A DNA stretch of 51,515 nt from an uncultured Prevotellaceae bacterium (GTDB lineage Bacteria > Bacteroidota > Bacteroidia > Bacteroidales > Bacteroidaceae). The translations under genes were made by a program, and so were the position numbers. This document shows positions 39,238 to 49,000 of this stretch, piece after piece. The stretch spans positions 1 through 51,515 of the forward strand of contig OMWH01000020.1 in NCBI GenBank assembly GCA_900314755.1. The letters are read 5' to 3'. Below the pieces are notes generated by a model. It was not told the DNA's origin. It saw only the letters and a list, made by a program, of their open reading frames with translations, and did not search any database. Position 1 is the first letter of the stretch, and each line of letters starts with the position of its first letter.

Positions 39238-41034
39238 ATGGAGTCTTTTGAGTTTTTGGGGTTTGACCTCCATGCTTGGATCACTATTGTGACGGTGTTC
39301 GTCATGTTCAGCACCCTGTTGCTGACTAAATTACGGACAGACTTAGTGTTCCTTTGTGCCATCGCTATACTGTTTGTGACAGGTGTGCTTGATGCCAAGG
39401 AGGCGTTCTCGGGCTTCAGCTCCGCCTCTGTGGTTGTTGTCGGAGTGCTGTTTATAGTCGTGACTGGACTTACTTATACTGGTGTCTTGCAGTGGATTGT
39501 CAAACATCTCTTGGGTCAGCCAGACAGCTATTCCAAGGCTGTCGTCAGGCTGATGTTACCAGTGGCAGCACTTAGCTCCTTCCTCAGTAACACCACAGTA
39601 GTGTCCCTTTTTGTACGTATTGTCAAGATGTGGTCGCATAAACTGGGTGTTTCACCCTCCAAACTACTCATACCACTGAGCTATGCCTCTGGCATGGGCG
39701 GTGTGTGTACATTGATCGGAACCCCTCCGAACCTGATAATCTCCGGGCTATATGCCGACAATACGGGACAATCGATGAACATTTTTGCAACGGCAGTCCC
39801 AGGACTGTTCTGTCTTTTCGTTGGTGTGCTCTCCGTTATCGCCATGCGCCGGATGCTGCCTGTCCGCAAGGCACCAGAGTCAGCATTTGAGTCCACGTCG
39901 GAATATACCGTAGAGTTACAAGTACCATCCGATAACCCGTATATCGGGCAGACGTTGGGTGAGGCAGGATTGTACACCGTGAAAGGCGGTTCACTGCTGG
40001 AGGTCTACCATTTCGATGAGGTGCCCTCACCTGTCACTGAGAACGAATACATTCTAGGCGGTGACCATCTGGTGTATGCTGGTCAGATAGACGAGATATT
40101 GGAACTGGTGGAGACTCACGGGCTGGTAAGTGCCAATCACCATGTGTTCTCATTGAACGAGATTGACCATAACCGCCAACTGCGCACCGCCTATGTTACC
40201 TTCGGCAGTCCGCTCATCGGCACCACCATCAGCAAGACTGATTTTGAGCGTAAGAATAACATGACGCTCGTTGCCGTGGCGCGTCGTGGAATGCGCATCA
40301 GTGACCCTCCCCGTCAGGTGGTGCTGCGTGCAGGCGATACGCTATTGCTGGATTGTCCGCCACATATGAATATGGACACGGACCGGTTGGTGTCACAACT
40401 TCATTTCTTCGACAACGAACAGTTGCCTAACATCGGTCCCAAGACCCTCATCTCGTCCTTTGTCATGTTGGCAATGGTGGTACTCTCTGCATTAGGTGTG
40501 ATGCCACTGCTCCATTGCGCTTTCCTCGCAGCAGGTGCCATGCTGATATTCAGATGCTGCACTCCTGAGCAGGCGATGAAGAGTATCAATGGTGAGATAC
40601 TGATGGTATTTGCCGGAAGTGTCGTGTTGGGACTGGCGCTTCAGAAGACAGGTGTCGCCGAACGTCTGGCATTTGGAATTCTCGATATCTGTGGCACGAA
40701 CCCGATAGTGGTCATGGCATCTATCTGTCTGGTAGGAACTTTCATTACCGAGTTTATCAGTAATACAGCAGCGGGTGCCATGTTCTTCCCCATCATGTAT
40801 CAGGCTGCCGAGCATCTTGGTTACGAGCCGTACCCTTTCCTCATCGCATTGATGATAAGTGTCAGCAGCAGTTTCGCCACTCCTATTGGCTCTCCTACTC
40901 ACATGCTGGTCTACGGTCCTGGTGGCTATCGCTTCAGCGACTTTATGCGCATCGGTCTGCCGATGAACTTCATCATTCTGGCAGCAAATATATTCATTGT
41001 GAACATCGTTTATCCACTGACCCCACTCCCATAG
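39238..41034 (+). CDS. SLC13/ArsB-superfamily permease with two TrkA-C domains
   Basis: A 598-residue inner-membrane permease. The two membrane halves are separated by a cytoplasmic part (about 220-390) with two RCK/TrkA-C domains (GQTLGEAGLYTVKGGSLLEV and LIGTTISKTDFERKNNMTLV). The substrate hairpins contain LSNTTVVSLFVRIV and GTPPNLIISGLY in the first half, and ISNTAAGAMFFPI and SSFATPIGSPTHMLVYGPGG in the second. Such carriers move sulfate, dicarboxylates or other oxyanions with sodium; the double TrkA-C type is often linked to sulfate or organic acids. In an operon with the cupin protein. Confidence 0.88.
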   Translation: MESFEFLGFDLHAWITIVTVFVMFSTLLLTKLRTDLVFLCAIAILFVTGVLDAKEAFSGFSSASVVVVGVLFIVVTGLTYTGVLQWIVKHLLGQPDSYSKAVVRLMLPVAALSSFLSNTTVVSLFVRIVKMWSHKLGVSPSKLLIPLSYASGMGGVCTLIGTPPNLIISGLYADNTGQSMNIFATAVPGLFCLFVGVLSVIAMRRMLPVRKAPESAFESTSEYTVELQVPSDNPYIGQTLGEAGLYTVKGGSLLEVYHFDEVPSPVTENEYILGGDHLVYAGQIDEILELVETHGLVSANHHVFSLNEIDHNRQLRTAYVTFGSPLIGTTISKTDFERKNNMTLVAVARRGMRISDPPRQVVLRAGDTLLLDCPPHMNMDTDRLVSQLHFFDNEQLPNIGPKTLISSFVMLAMVVLSALGVMPLLHCAFLAAGAMLIFRCCTPEQAMKSINGEILMVFAGSVVLGLALQKTGVAERLAFGILDICGTNPIVVMASICLVGTFITEFISNTAAGAMFFPIMYQAAEHLGYEPYPFLIALMISVSSSFATPIGSPTHMLVYGPGGYRFSDFMRIGLPMNFIILAANIFIVNIVYPLTPLP

Positions 41035-41057
41035 TGGAGAGAGAAACTTAATGAGTA

Positions 41058-42200
41058 ATGAATAAGTCCATAGTGTTTAGATACTTGATGCTGTTTATCG
41101 GGATTAGCACCTGCGGGCAGTCAATGGCTCAGGGGGGCTTGTTTTCCTTTGTGAAGAAAGTAGGGACATTCATTGACTCCATGTCTGTCAGAGGTGTTGA
41201 CCGTCGTTATATTGAAGCACCGGAGAGACCTTGGCAACTGCTTTTGAAGGGAAATCTCAGCCAGAGCATCGTGAGTATGAAAAACCATGGGGAGGTGCTT
41301 GGTGAGAAATATGACGTTCAAGCGAAACTAAAGACTGTCCCGTCCCAGTATGTTGGTGTCTGGGCAGGTTACAGAGGCTATGGACTGGGCTATACGGTGA
41401 ATATCGGTGGCGACAAGGGTAGCAACTTCACCATTGGTGCCACGGGTGGGTCGTATGGTGTCCATGTACGCTTCCACTCGTTTGATAGCAGTAAACCGAA
41501 CTTTAGTCTTTCCAGCGAATTTCTCACAGAGGAGGACAAAGAAGAGCTTGGGAAAATAAAGCTTATTGATCCTATTCATGTGAATACGGTGATTGCCGAC
41601 GGCTATTATATGTTCAATGGAAAGAAATTCTCCTATGCCGCAGCCTACGACCAGTCGGTGATTCAGAAACGTTCAGCAGGCTCACTGATGGCAGGTGCCA
41701 TGTTCAATTATACTCATATCAACTATGCCGCTGACTCTAACGCCGATTTGATATATCTTATGAAAGGTATAGGTCGTGTGAAGCTATGGCAAGGCAGTGT
41801 GGGGGTCGGTTATGCATACAACTGGGTACCAGCACGTGGGCTGCTTGTCAATGTCCTGGGTATGCCCATGCTGACTTTTGTCAACAAGCTCAAGGCTTAT
41901 GGCTACGAGACCAATATACCTGAAATGATGGATGACCCGATGTTCTGGAACGACAAGGTTTCCTATGCAGAATGGGATGAGTGGTATTATGAGAATGCCC
42001 GCATAGAGTTTAAAGGGGATGAGACTTTCAACAGCGGGTTGAGCATCGGTTTCGATGCCCGTTTGTCGCTGACCTACAATCTGGGTCGTTATTTCTTTAA
42101 TATTTACGGGCAATTCAATAATATCCGTTATAACCACGATGATACCAAAGGCTATCTGAACGACTGGTTTGTCAACACCTCTATCGGTATACGGCTATAA
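41058..42200 (+). CDS. DUF4421 outer-membrane barrel protein
   Basis: A 380-residue protein with a signal peptide (cut after SMA near residue 24). DUF4421 landmarks: SVRGVDRRYIEAPERPWQLL, YVGVWAGYRGYGLGYTVNIG and GVHVRFHSFD. The rest has alternating strands ending in DWFVNTSIGIRL, which fits a beta-barrel with a terminal aromatic/leucine strand in the outer membrane. No function is known for the family. It follows the permease by 23 bp and may be cotranscribed. Confidence 0.82.
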   Translation: MNKSIVFRYLMLFIGISTCGQSMAQGGLFSFVKKVGTFIDSMSVRGVDRRYIEAPERPWQLLLKGNLSQSIVSMKNHGEVLGEKYDVQAKLKTVPSQYVGVWAGYRGYGLGYTVNIGGDKGSNFTIGATGGSYGVHVRFHSFDSSKPNFSLSSEFLTEEDKEELGKIKLIDPIHVNTVIADGYYMFNGKKFSYAAAYDQSVIQKRSAGSLMAGAMFNYTHINYAADSNADLIYLMKGIGRVKLWQGSVGVGYAYNWVPARGLLVNVLGMPMLTFVNKLKAYGYETNIPEMMDDPMFWNDKVSYAEWDEWYYENARIEFKGDETFNSGLSIGFDARLSLTYNLGRYFFNIYGQFNNIRYNHDDTKGYLNDWFVNTSIGIRL

Positions 42201-42207
42201 CCTGACA

Positions 42208-42301
42208 GAGTTTCAAAATCAATTAGCAGGGGCTTAAAATGGATTAAAAGGTTCAAAATCCATTAATGGAGTTTCAAAATTAGCAAAATTCGTTTCAAAA
42301 T
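42208..42301. repeat. TTTCAAAAT repeats and small hairpin
   Basis: (G)TTTCAAAAT occurs at about 42210, 42271 and 42292 with a TTCAAAAT variant at 42252. AATGGATT (42238-42245) and AATCCATT (42257-42264) form a hairpin after the DUF4421 gene and could end its transcript. Confidence 0.45.
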
Positions 42302-42355
42302 ATGCAAAATTTAATTTGTGTGAGTGAAACATAAGAATATTTGCTGGAAATTATC

Positions 42356-42363
42356 TACCTTTG
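42356..42363 (+). promoter_or_regulatory. -7 box of membrane protein/giant protein locus
   Basis: TACCTTTG, 20 bp before ATG 42384. No -33 box at 19-21 bp. This is the only convincing promoter before the giant gene. Confidence 0.55.
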
Positions 42364-42383
42364 TGGATAAATTCTACTGATCT

Positions 42384-42959
42384 ATGAAGACTCGATTCCA
42401 TAAAAATGCCAAGGTCGCTGACATTATGGTCACTGCCATTGGTGGTACCCTCTCGGTAGGAGTGACGCTTTACGGTGTTTATTACTTTGGGCTTAGCGAG
42501 ACATGGCCAGAGCTGGTGCTCAATGTGTTCTATGTTGCCTGTTTTGCTATGATATGGATGTATTTCTTCAACATCCGCGTCAACACCCACCAGTTCAACT
42601 ACTGGTGCTCGCTGTCGATGGGCATCACGGTGCTGCTGCGCGACGTGCTATGTCCGCCGCCCCTTGCCAACCTGCCCATGCGCTCCGTCAGCTTCACGCT
42701 GGCGGTGCTGCTGCTCTGCACGCTGACTTACTTCTATGCCCGCCGCGAGTGGAAAGCCTACACGAAGAACAACCTGTGGATTATCTTCGTCGTCGATGCG
42801 CTCATTGCTGCCATCTACCAAGTGGACATCATGTTTTTCGAGCCGGTGGACGAGTACACCAACTACTACCTCACCGAGATATGGATCCGTCCTACTATCA
42901 GCTACGGCTTGGTGGCATGCTTCGTTACCGAGTTGACGGGTGACAGTTCTTTGACCTGA
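42384..42959 (+). CDS. Small multi-pass membrane protein of unknown function
   Basis: A 191-residue protein with five or six membrane segments: about 15-35 (TAIGGTLSVGVTLYGVYYFG), 42-62, 70-85, 102-118, 130-148 and perhaps 170-185. Charged loops are short (FNIRVNTHQFNYW, ARREWKAYTKNN, EPVDEYTNYYLTEIWIRP). I do not recognise the family. Base composition changes inside the gene: the line 42421-42480 has 30 G+C of 60, while 42601-42660 and 42661-42720 have 40 of 60, like the giant gene. The stop lies in a 9-bp-arm hairpin. It is 95 bp upstream of the giant gene and has the only clear promoter of the pair, so it may act with it, for instance in its export or attachment. Confidence 0.72.
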   Translation: MKTRFHKNAKVADIMVTAIGGTLSVGVTLYGVYYFGLSETWPELVLNVFYVACFAMIWMYFFNIRVNTHQFNYWCSLSMGITVLLRDVLCPPPLANLPMRSVSFTLAVLLLCTLTYFYARREWKAYTKNNLWIIFVVDALIAAIYQVDIMFFEPVDEYTNYYLTEIWIRPTISYGLVACFVTELTGDSSLT

Positions 42960-42968
42960 AGGTCAAAG
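42949..42968 (+). terminator. Hairpin at end of membrane protein gene
   Basis: CTTTGACCT-GA-AGGTCAAAG is a perfect 9-bp stem containing the stop codon, flanked by a direct repeat GGTGACAGTT (42939-42948 and 42989-42998). There is no T-run, so it may be an attenuating or mRNA-stabilising hairpin rather than a terminator. Confidence 0.4.
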
Positions 42969-43054
42969 CGAGCAGAGCTCGTGGGACAGGTGACAGTTTA
43001 AACGAATTCCAAACAAATACAAACAAACATAAACAAATAAAAACAATAACCTTT

Positions 43055-46000
43055 ATGCAACAACATTTGAACATTTTGCGAGGGCGGCCGTGGCTTATGC
43101 TGCTGCTGATGCTCGCATGGCTGATGCCTCAGCAGGCGTCGGCAACCTATGTGGACGAGCCCGCCAACTACACCGTGCGGTTGGGCGGTACGAACATCGT
43201 CTACTTCACGGCTCCCGTGTACGACACGAGCGACTCCGACACATGGATCGAAAAGGGTCAGCTCAAGGTGACGCCGGAAGGCGGATCGACACAAACCATC
43301 TTCCAGTGGGAGTCGGAAACGGACATCAACAACAGCAATACGACGCTGTCGTGTAAGTTCACCACCGATGCCGACGGTTTCTTCGACATCACGCTTGGCA
43401 ACTCGAATGGCACCTCCCGCCTGACCAAGAGCAACGGTGGAAACAGGACACTGGTACGCAACAGCGACGGCAAGACCTTCGAGTTTGCTGCCGAGTGGGT
43501 GGTGCCCTACAACATGTTGGGCAAGAAGCTGACGTTCACCTGGGAAGTCAACCGCAATGGTAACGGCGGACGCTCGGCCGAAACGGTGAAGAACCTCAAG
43601 TCGGTCACCATCAACATGCCGGCGGCGGCCTCCAAGCTGAAGCCGTTCGTAGCAGCGCCGATGCTCAACCCGCGTAACCCCGGCAAGCTGGAGCTGCCCT
43701 GGTATCTCGCCTCGGACAGCATCACCAAGGCCTACTACGAATACGAGGATGCCACTGGCAAGAAACAAAAGGTGGACATCAACAACATGAACAACGGCAC
43801 CATCATGCTCGATGCCAACGTGCCCTACAGAAAGTTCCATATTGTCTGCAACTACAAGGAGAGAGGCGACAAGGGTTCGTACCTGATCGAGAATGTCTCC
43901 TCGTCGACAACCAACCTGGCCATCATCCATGCGCCCGTCGGCCTCACCGCCCGCGCCTTGGACGAACAGAAGGCGAAGGTGGAACTGAAGTGGACGGTGC
44001 CCTATGTGGACGACGAGGACCTGGTGCCCACCGACTTCTTCGAGGTTCAGCGCTCGATGACCGGCAAGGAGGAAGACTTCGTCACCATCGGCCAGCTGTT
44101 TTATTCCAAGAACGACAAAAAGAGGGTCTATACCTATATCGACAGCACGCTGGTGGACGACGTTCTGCCGAGCATGCTCAAGAATGGCGGTACGCTGGAC
44201 AACCTGACCTACCGTGTGCGCCGCACCATCACCCAGGACTGGGGATGGACCGCCGCCAACAACTGTGCCACGAGCGCCCGCTGCGTGGTCGACAACCTGC
44301 ACCTGCTGCGCATAGCCAACTATTCGGCCAAGTGGGAGGACGAGCGGGCCTACAGCGTCCGTGTGACATGGGACTATGTCAACGAGTATCATGCCATCTG
44401 GGACGACCGTGCACAGATGGTGCTGCGCGTCATGTCAAGAAACAAGGCTGGCGAGGTGGTCGACAGCCTAACCTATACGCTCGACCAGAACGAGCGCGTA
44501 CAGCGTTATAAGATAGTGAACCTCACACGCTCGTGTGTATATTATGATATAGATATGTATGTGGAGAAGGGCGAGTCACCTATCAACTTTGCTGAGCAGT
44601 TGATCCCCGACTTCTTCCCCATCCGCAATGCCGATGACTGGAACACTTTCCGTCAGAAGGTGACAGATGCCAAGGGGCAGCCTGTGAACGCCCGTCTCTA
44701 TGCCGACATCACCACCAACTCAAGCGCAGGCGATGCGAGCAATCCCTATCGTGGCGTCTTCGACGGTAACGGACATACGCTGACCGTCAACATCACGAAC
44801 AACTCAGACCATCAGGCTCCCTTCCGCTATGCAGGCAATGCCACCATCCGCAACCTGCGGACGGCCGGCACCATCACCACCAGCGCGAAGTGTGCCTCCG
44901 GACTCATCGCGGAAATACAGGCTGGCAGCACCGTCAACATCGAGAGCTGCCGTTCGTCAGTGACGATTAACAGCAGCGTCAGTGGCGATGCCACCAACGG
45001 CGGCTTCGTGGCTGTCATGTCTGGCACGGTCATCATCCGCAACAGCAAGTTCGACGGCAGTTTCGAGGGTTCCAACTGCAGCCACAACGGCGGCTTTGTA
45101 GGCTGGGCCAACAGCGGCAGCAGCCTGACTATCGAGAACTCAGTCTTCGCGCCCGACCATATCACCACCAAGCTCGCAGAATGTCAGACCTGGGTACGCC
45201 AGGCTGACAACGTGAAACTCTCGAACGTCAACAGCTATGCCACCAACGAGTATAAGCCCTATATCACCATCCGCAGCGTCAGCGACTGGAATAAGTTCCG
45301 CACCATGGTGGAAGATGCCAAGAACGGGTACGATGTGGATGCAGTCCTGCAAGCCGACATCACCACCAGCGACTACGTGGGAGGCGGAGAAGCTGCTTAC
45401 TATCGCGGCACCTTCGACGGCAACGGACATACCATTACCTTCAACAAATCGGGCTGGACGGAGAATTACATTGCTCCCTTCCGCTATGTGGGCAATGCTA
45501 CCATTAAAAATCTGCATACGGCAGGCTCCATCCAGTCCAGCGGTACATACGCGACTGGTCTCGTGGCTGCCCTTATCAATAATACCACTGTTACCATTGA
45601 GAACTGTCAGTCGTCTGTTAAACTGAACTGTACAGGCAGTGGTGACAAGACGCTCAGTGGCTTCGTGGGACGACTGCAAGATTGTACGCTTACGATCCGC
45701 AACTGTAAGTTCGACGGCAGTTTCGAGGGTGCCAGCAGTTATGGTCACGCCGGCTTTGTCAGTTGGGCAGCCACCAACACGAACGTAACCATCGAGAACT
45801 GCCTATTCGCTCCTGACCGCATCAGCACCATGACCAATATGTGTAATAATTGGGCCCGCAAGGATGGTGATGCATCAGCTAAGCTAACGGTGACCAACTG
45901 CCATGCCACCAAGGACTTTTCGGTGTTTGTCATCCGTTCCAGTGCCGACTGGGACACGTTCCGTGAAATGATTACAATAGCTGAAGGTAATTATTATTTG

Positions 46001-49000
46001 GATGCCTGGCTCGCTGCAGATATCACTACGAAGCAATCGGCGGCCATGCAGAAAACATGGACTGGCACGTTCAACGGTAATGGCCATACCATCACCGTCG
46101 ACATCGATGGCGGCGATAGAGAGTATATTGCCCTGTTCCATACTACGCGCAACCATACTATTAAGAACCTGCATGTCAAAGGTAAAATCAAGGGTGGTGA
46201 ATATCTGGCAGGACTTGTTGGCTATACCTATGGCTCTTATAATCACATCGATAACTGCCGTGTATCTGTCACTTTAGATTATAATAGTACAAATAATATC
46301 AGAGTGTGTGTCGCTGGATTTGTCGGTTATGGTAACGATAGGCCTCAAGTCATCACAAACTGCCTGTTTGATGGTACAATAAATGATGAAAACAGGCGTG
46401 TAACATATGCCGCTGCATTCATTGGCTGGCAAGATAATAGAGGTAATCAAATTTCAGGAAATTCTTTTAACAACAACCTGGAGAATGGAACCTATCCAAA
46501 AAATTCTAATTTAGATGCGACCTATGTAGGAATGAACTTTTATCTATCAGGACTTACTTCAAACCCCCAGTGGGCAAACGCCGGTCAGTATGGCTCAAAC
46601 AACTGGACCTACCACGCCGTTGAAACACGTTTTAACCTTTCCGCTGGTGGTAACGTTCAATGCTGGAGCGAAGCCAGTCAGGTAGGCAGCAAGTCCGCCA
46701 GCGAGATGGTGACCCAGCTGGGTAGCGGCAACTGGAAGGTGGATGGCGATAAAGTGGTTCCCATCATGGCCGACGACTTCAGCACCAACGCCTGGTACGC
46801 TGGTACCATTTCGGCCAGCCAGCAGGTAGAGGCTTTAGGCAAGGACAACTGGACGGTTGTCGACGGCAAGGTGGTTCCCATCATGGAGCTCATCCTGGAC
46901 CAGGCTACCGTAGAAGAAATCCTGAAAAACATCCCCGAGGGCTGGAAGATAGAGGGCGACGACCTCGTACCCGTCATGACGACGGAGGCTGAGCCTCAAT
47001 ATACCACCATCACCAAGCCCACCCTTCCCGACTTCTACCACAAGAACACGGGTACGATCGAGAAGCAGCTGCTGACGCAGACGCGCCAGAGCAGTGTGCT
47101 GCTGTCGTGGAACACCGACGGAAGCCCTATCGACTACTTCAAGGTGATGCGCCGTCCCGAGGGCGGCAGCGACAGCGACTGGAAGGAGATAGCCACCAAC
47201 ATCGACCAGATGAGCTACGAGGACACCAGCGTGTCGCCGCTGCTCAGGTATGAATATAAGGTGCTTGGCGTGAACGACTGCGAGGGCATCAGCACCACCG
47301 AGACCGATGTCAAGGTTGGCGAGAGTAAGCATACGGGTCGCGTGGAGGGCTATGTGCGCTTCAACGACGGCACGGGTGCCCCCAACATCGAGGTGGCCGC
47401 TATGTATGATGGTAAAACGGTGACGAGTGTCAAGACCGACGAGAGCGGTTACTTCGAGATTGACGAGCTGTCGTACCTGGGCGGTACGAAGGTCGACTAC
47501 AAGGTGGGACCCGTGAAGGAGGGTGACACCCAAATAGAATATGAAAGAAATGACTACCTTGTGACCTTCGATGCCAACACCAATAATGTGACCCTGAACG
47601 AATTTACCATCAACAACGGCAAGCGCTTCTCGGGCTACGTGATGTACGACGGCACCAGCATTCCCGTGAAGGGTGTCAACTTCTTAGTGAACGGCCAAAA
47701 GGTCCACAATGCCAAGGGCGACTTCGTGGAGAGCGACTATGACGGCAGCTTCTCGTTCCGGCTGGTGGGTGGCGATGTCACCATCCAGGCCGTGAAGGAC
47801 AACCACGTGTTCACCAACGACGGCTGGTATAAGAACAGCGGCAAGCAGAACGTCAACGACGACATTTCCGGCATCTACTTCTACGATGCCACGAAGGTGA
47901 AGCTGACCGGCCGCGTGGTCGGCGGTGACGACCAGGGCAGCAAGCCGCTGATGAACAACCTGTCGAAGAACAACCTGGGCGACTCGCTGAAGATGGTGCT
48001 CACCCTGGAGGGCGACAACACGTCGTGGCTGGTCTACGACAACCTGAATCCCAACCGCACCACCCGCGAGGAGGTGGTACGCCATCCGCGCGGCGGCGAC
48101 AAGCACTACACCCGTGTGACCACCGAGCGCAAGCGCATGGAGGTGCTGCCCGACCCGACGACGGGCGAGTACCTGCTGATGCTGCCGCCCGTACGCTGGA
48201 AGGTGCAGCAGGTGTACTGCAAGGGCTATGGCACACTGTTCCAGGAGGGACAGCTGAACGAGGTCATCGACCTGACCGACTGCCTGACACCGGTGGATAC
48301 CACCTATGCGGGCAGCTACAAGGATGTGGACACCGTCACCGTCAGCACCCCCAAGGCCCAGTACCATGCCATCTACAACCGCATCTACCACAGTCCGGTG
48401 GAGGTGACCTACAAGCAGATAGGCTATGACAACTTCGACTACTTCGGCGACAAGTCATACTATGCTACCGAGCTGACGGGCAAGACGGCCGAGGTGCCGT
48501 TGGCATACGGCGTGAAGAAGCCCAACTGGCCCGCAATGCGGAGCGACTCGCTGGAGACCGTCTACACCTTCGGCTATCCCGTGTTCAGCCTGGAGCGTAA
48601 GTATAACATCCTGCTGCAGGTGGCCGAGCGCTATTATTACAACAACGACAAGGGCAACGGCACCCTCGACATGGTGCGCCTGGGCGGCGGCAAGGTACGC
48701 ATGCAGAACGGCCTGAAGAGCGTGACGCTCGAAGGCATCATGGAGGCTCCGGTAGAGATTGACAGCTTAGGCCAGGCCCGCCTCACGCTGCAGGCCAACC
48801 AGATTACCACGCTGCTGAAGCGCGAGAGCGCCCTGCGTACGGTGACCTTCACCGTAGAGCGCGACGGCACCTTCATAGAGGCCGAGCCGCTGAGGGGCTT
48901 CGTGCTCAATATGTTCCCCATCGGCGGCAGCCAAGACATCCTGACCGAGGGCAGGCCCATCCTCTACGACGTGCTGCGCGACCCCCCGGGCGGCTACAGC

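Noticed and set aside
42939-42998. The 10-bp direct repeat GGTGACAGTT as an insertion target duplication
   Set aside because: The 40 bp between the copies hold only a hairpin and no element; chance or local slippage is as likely.
42998-44392. Long minus-strand open frame of 464 codons opposite the giant gene
   Set aside because: It lies fully antisense to a frame with signal peptide and clear domains; its sequence is low in pattern and rich in His, Val, Gly and Arg as expected from the complement of G+C-rich codons.
47684-48391. Minus-strand frame of 235 codons, and similar ones at 45140-45748, 46835-47533 and 50237-50740
   Set aside because: All are shadows of the giant gene, without leaders, promoters or recognisable domains.
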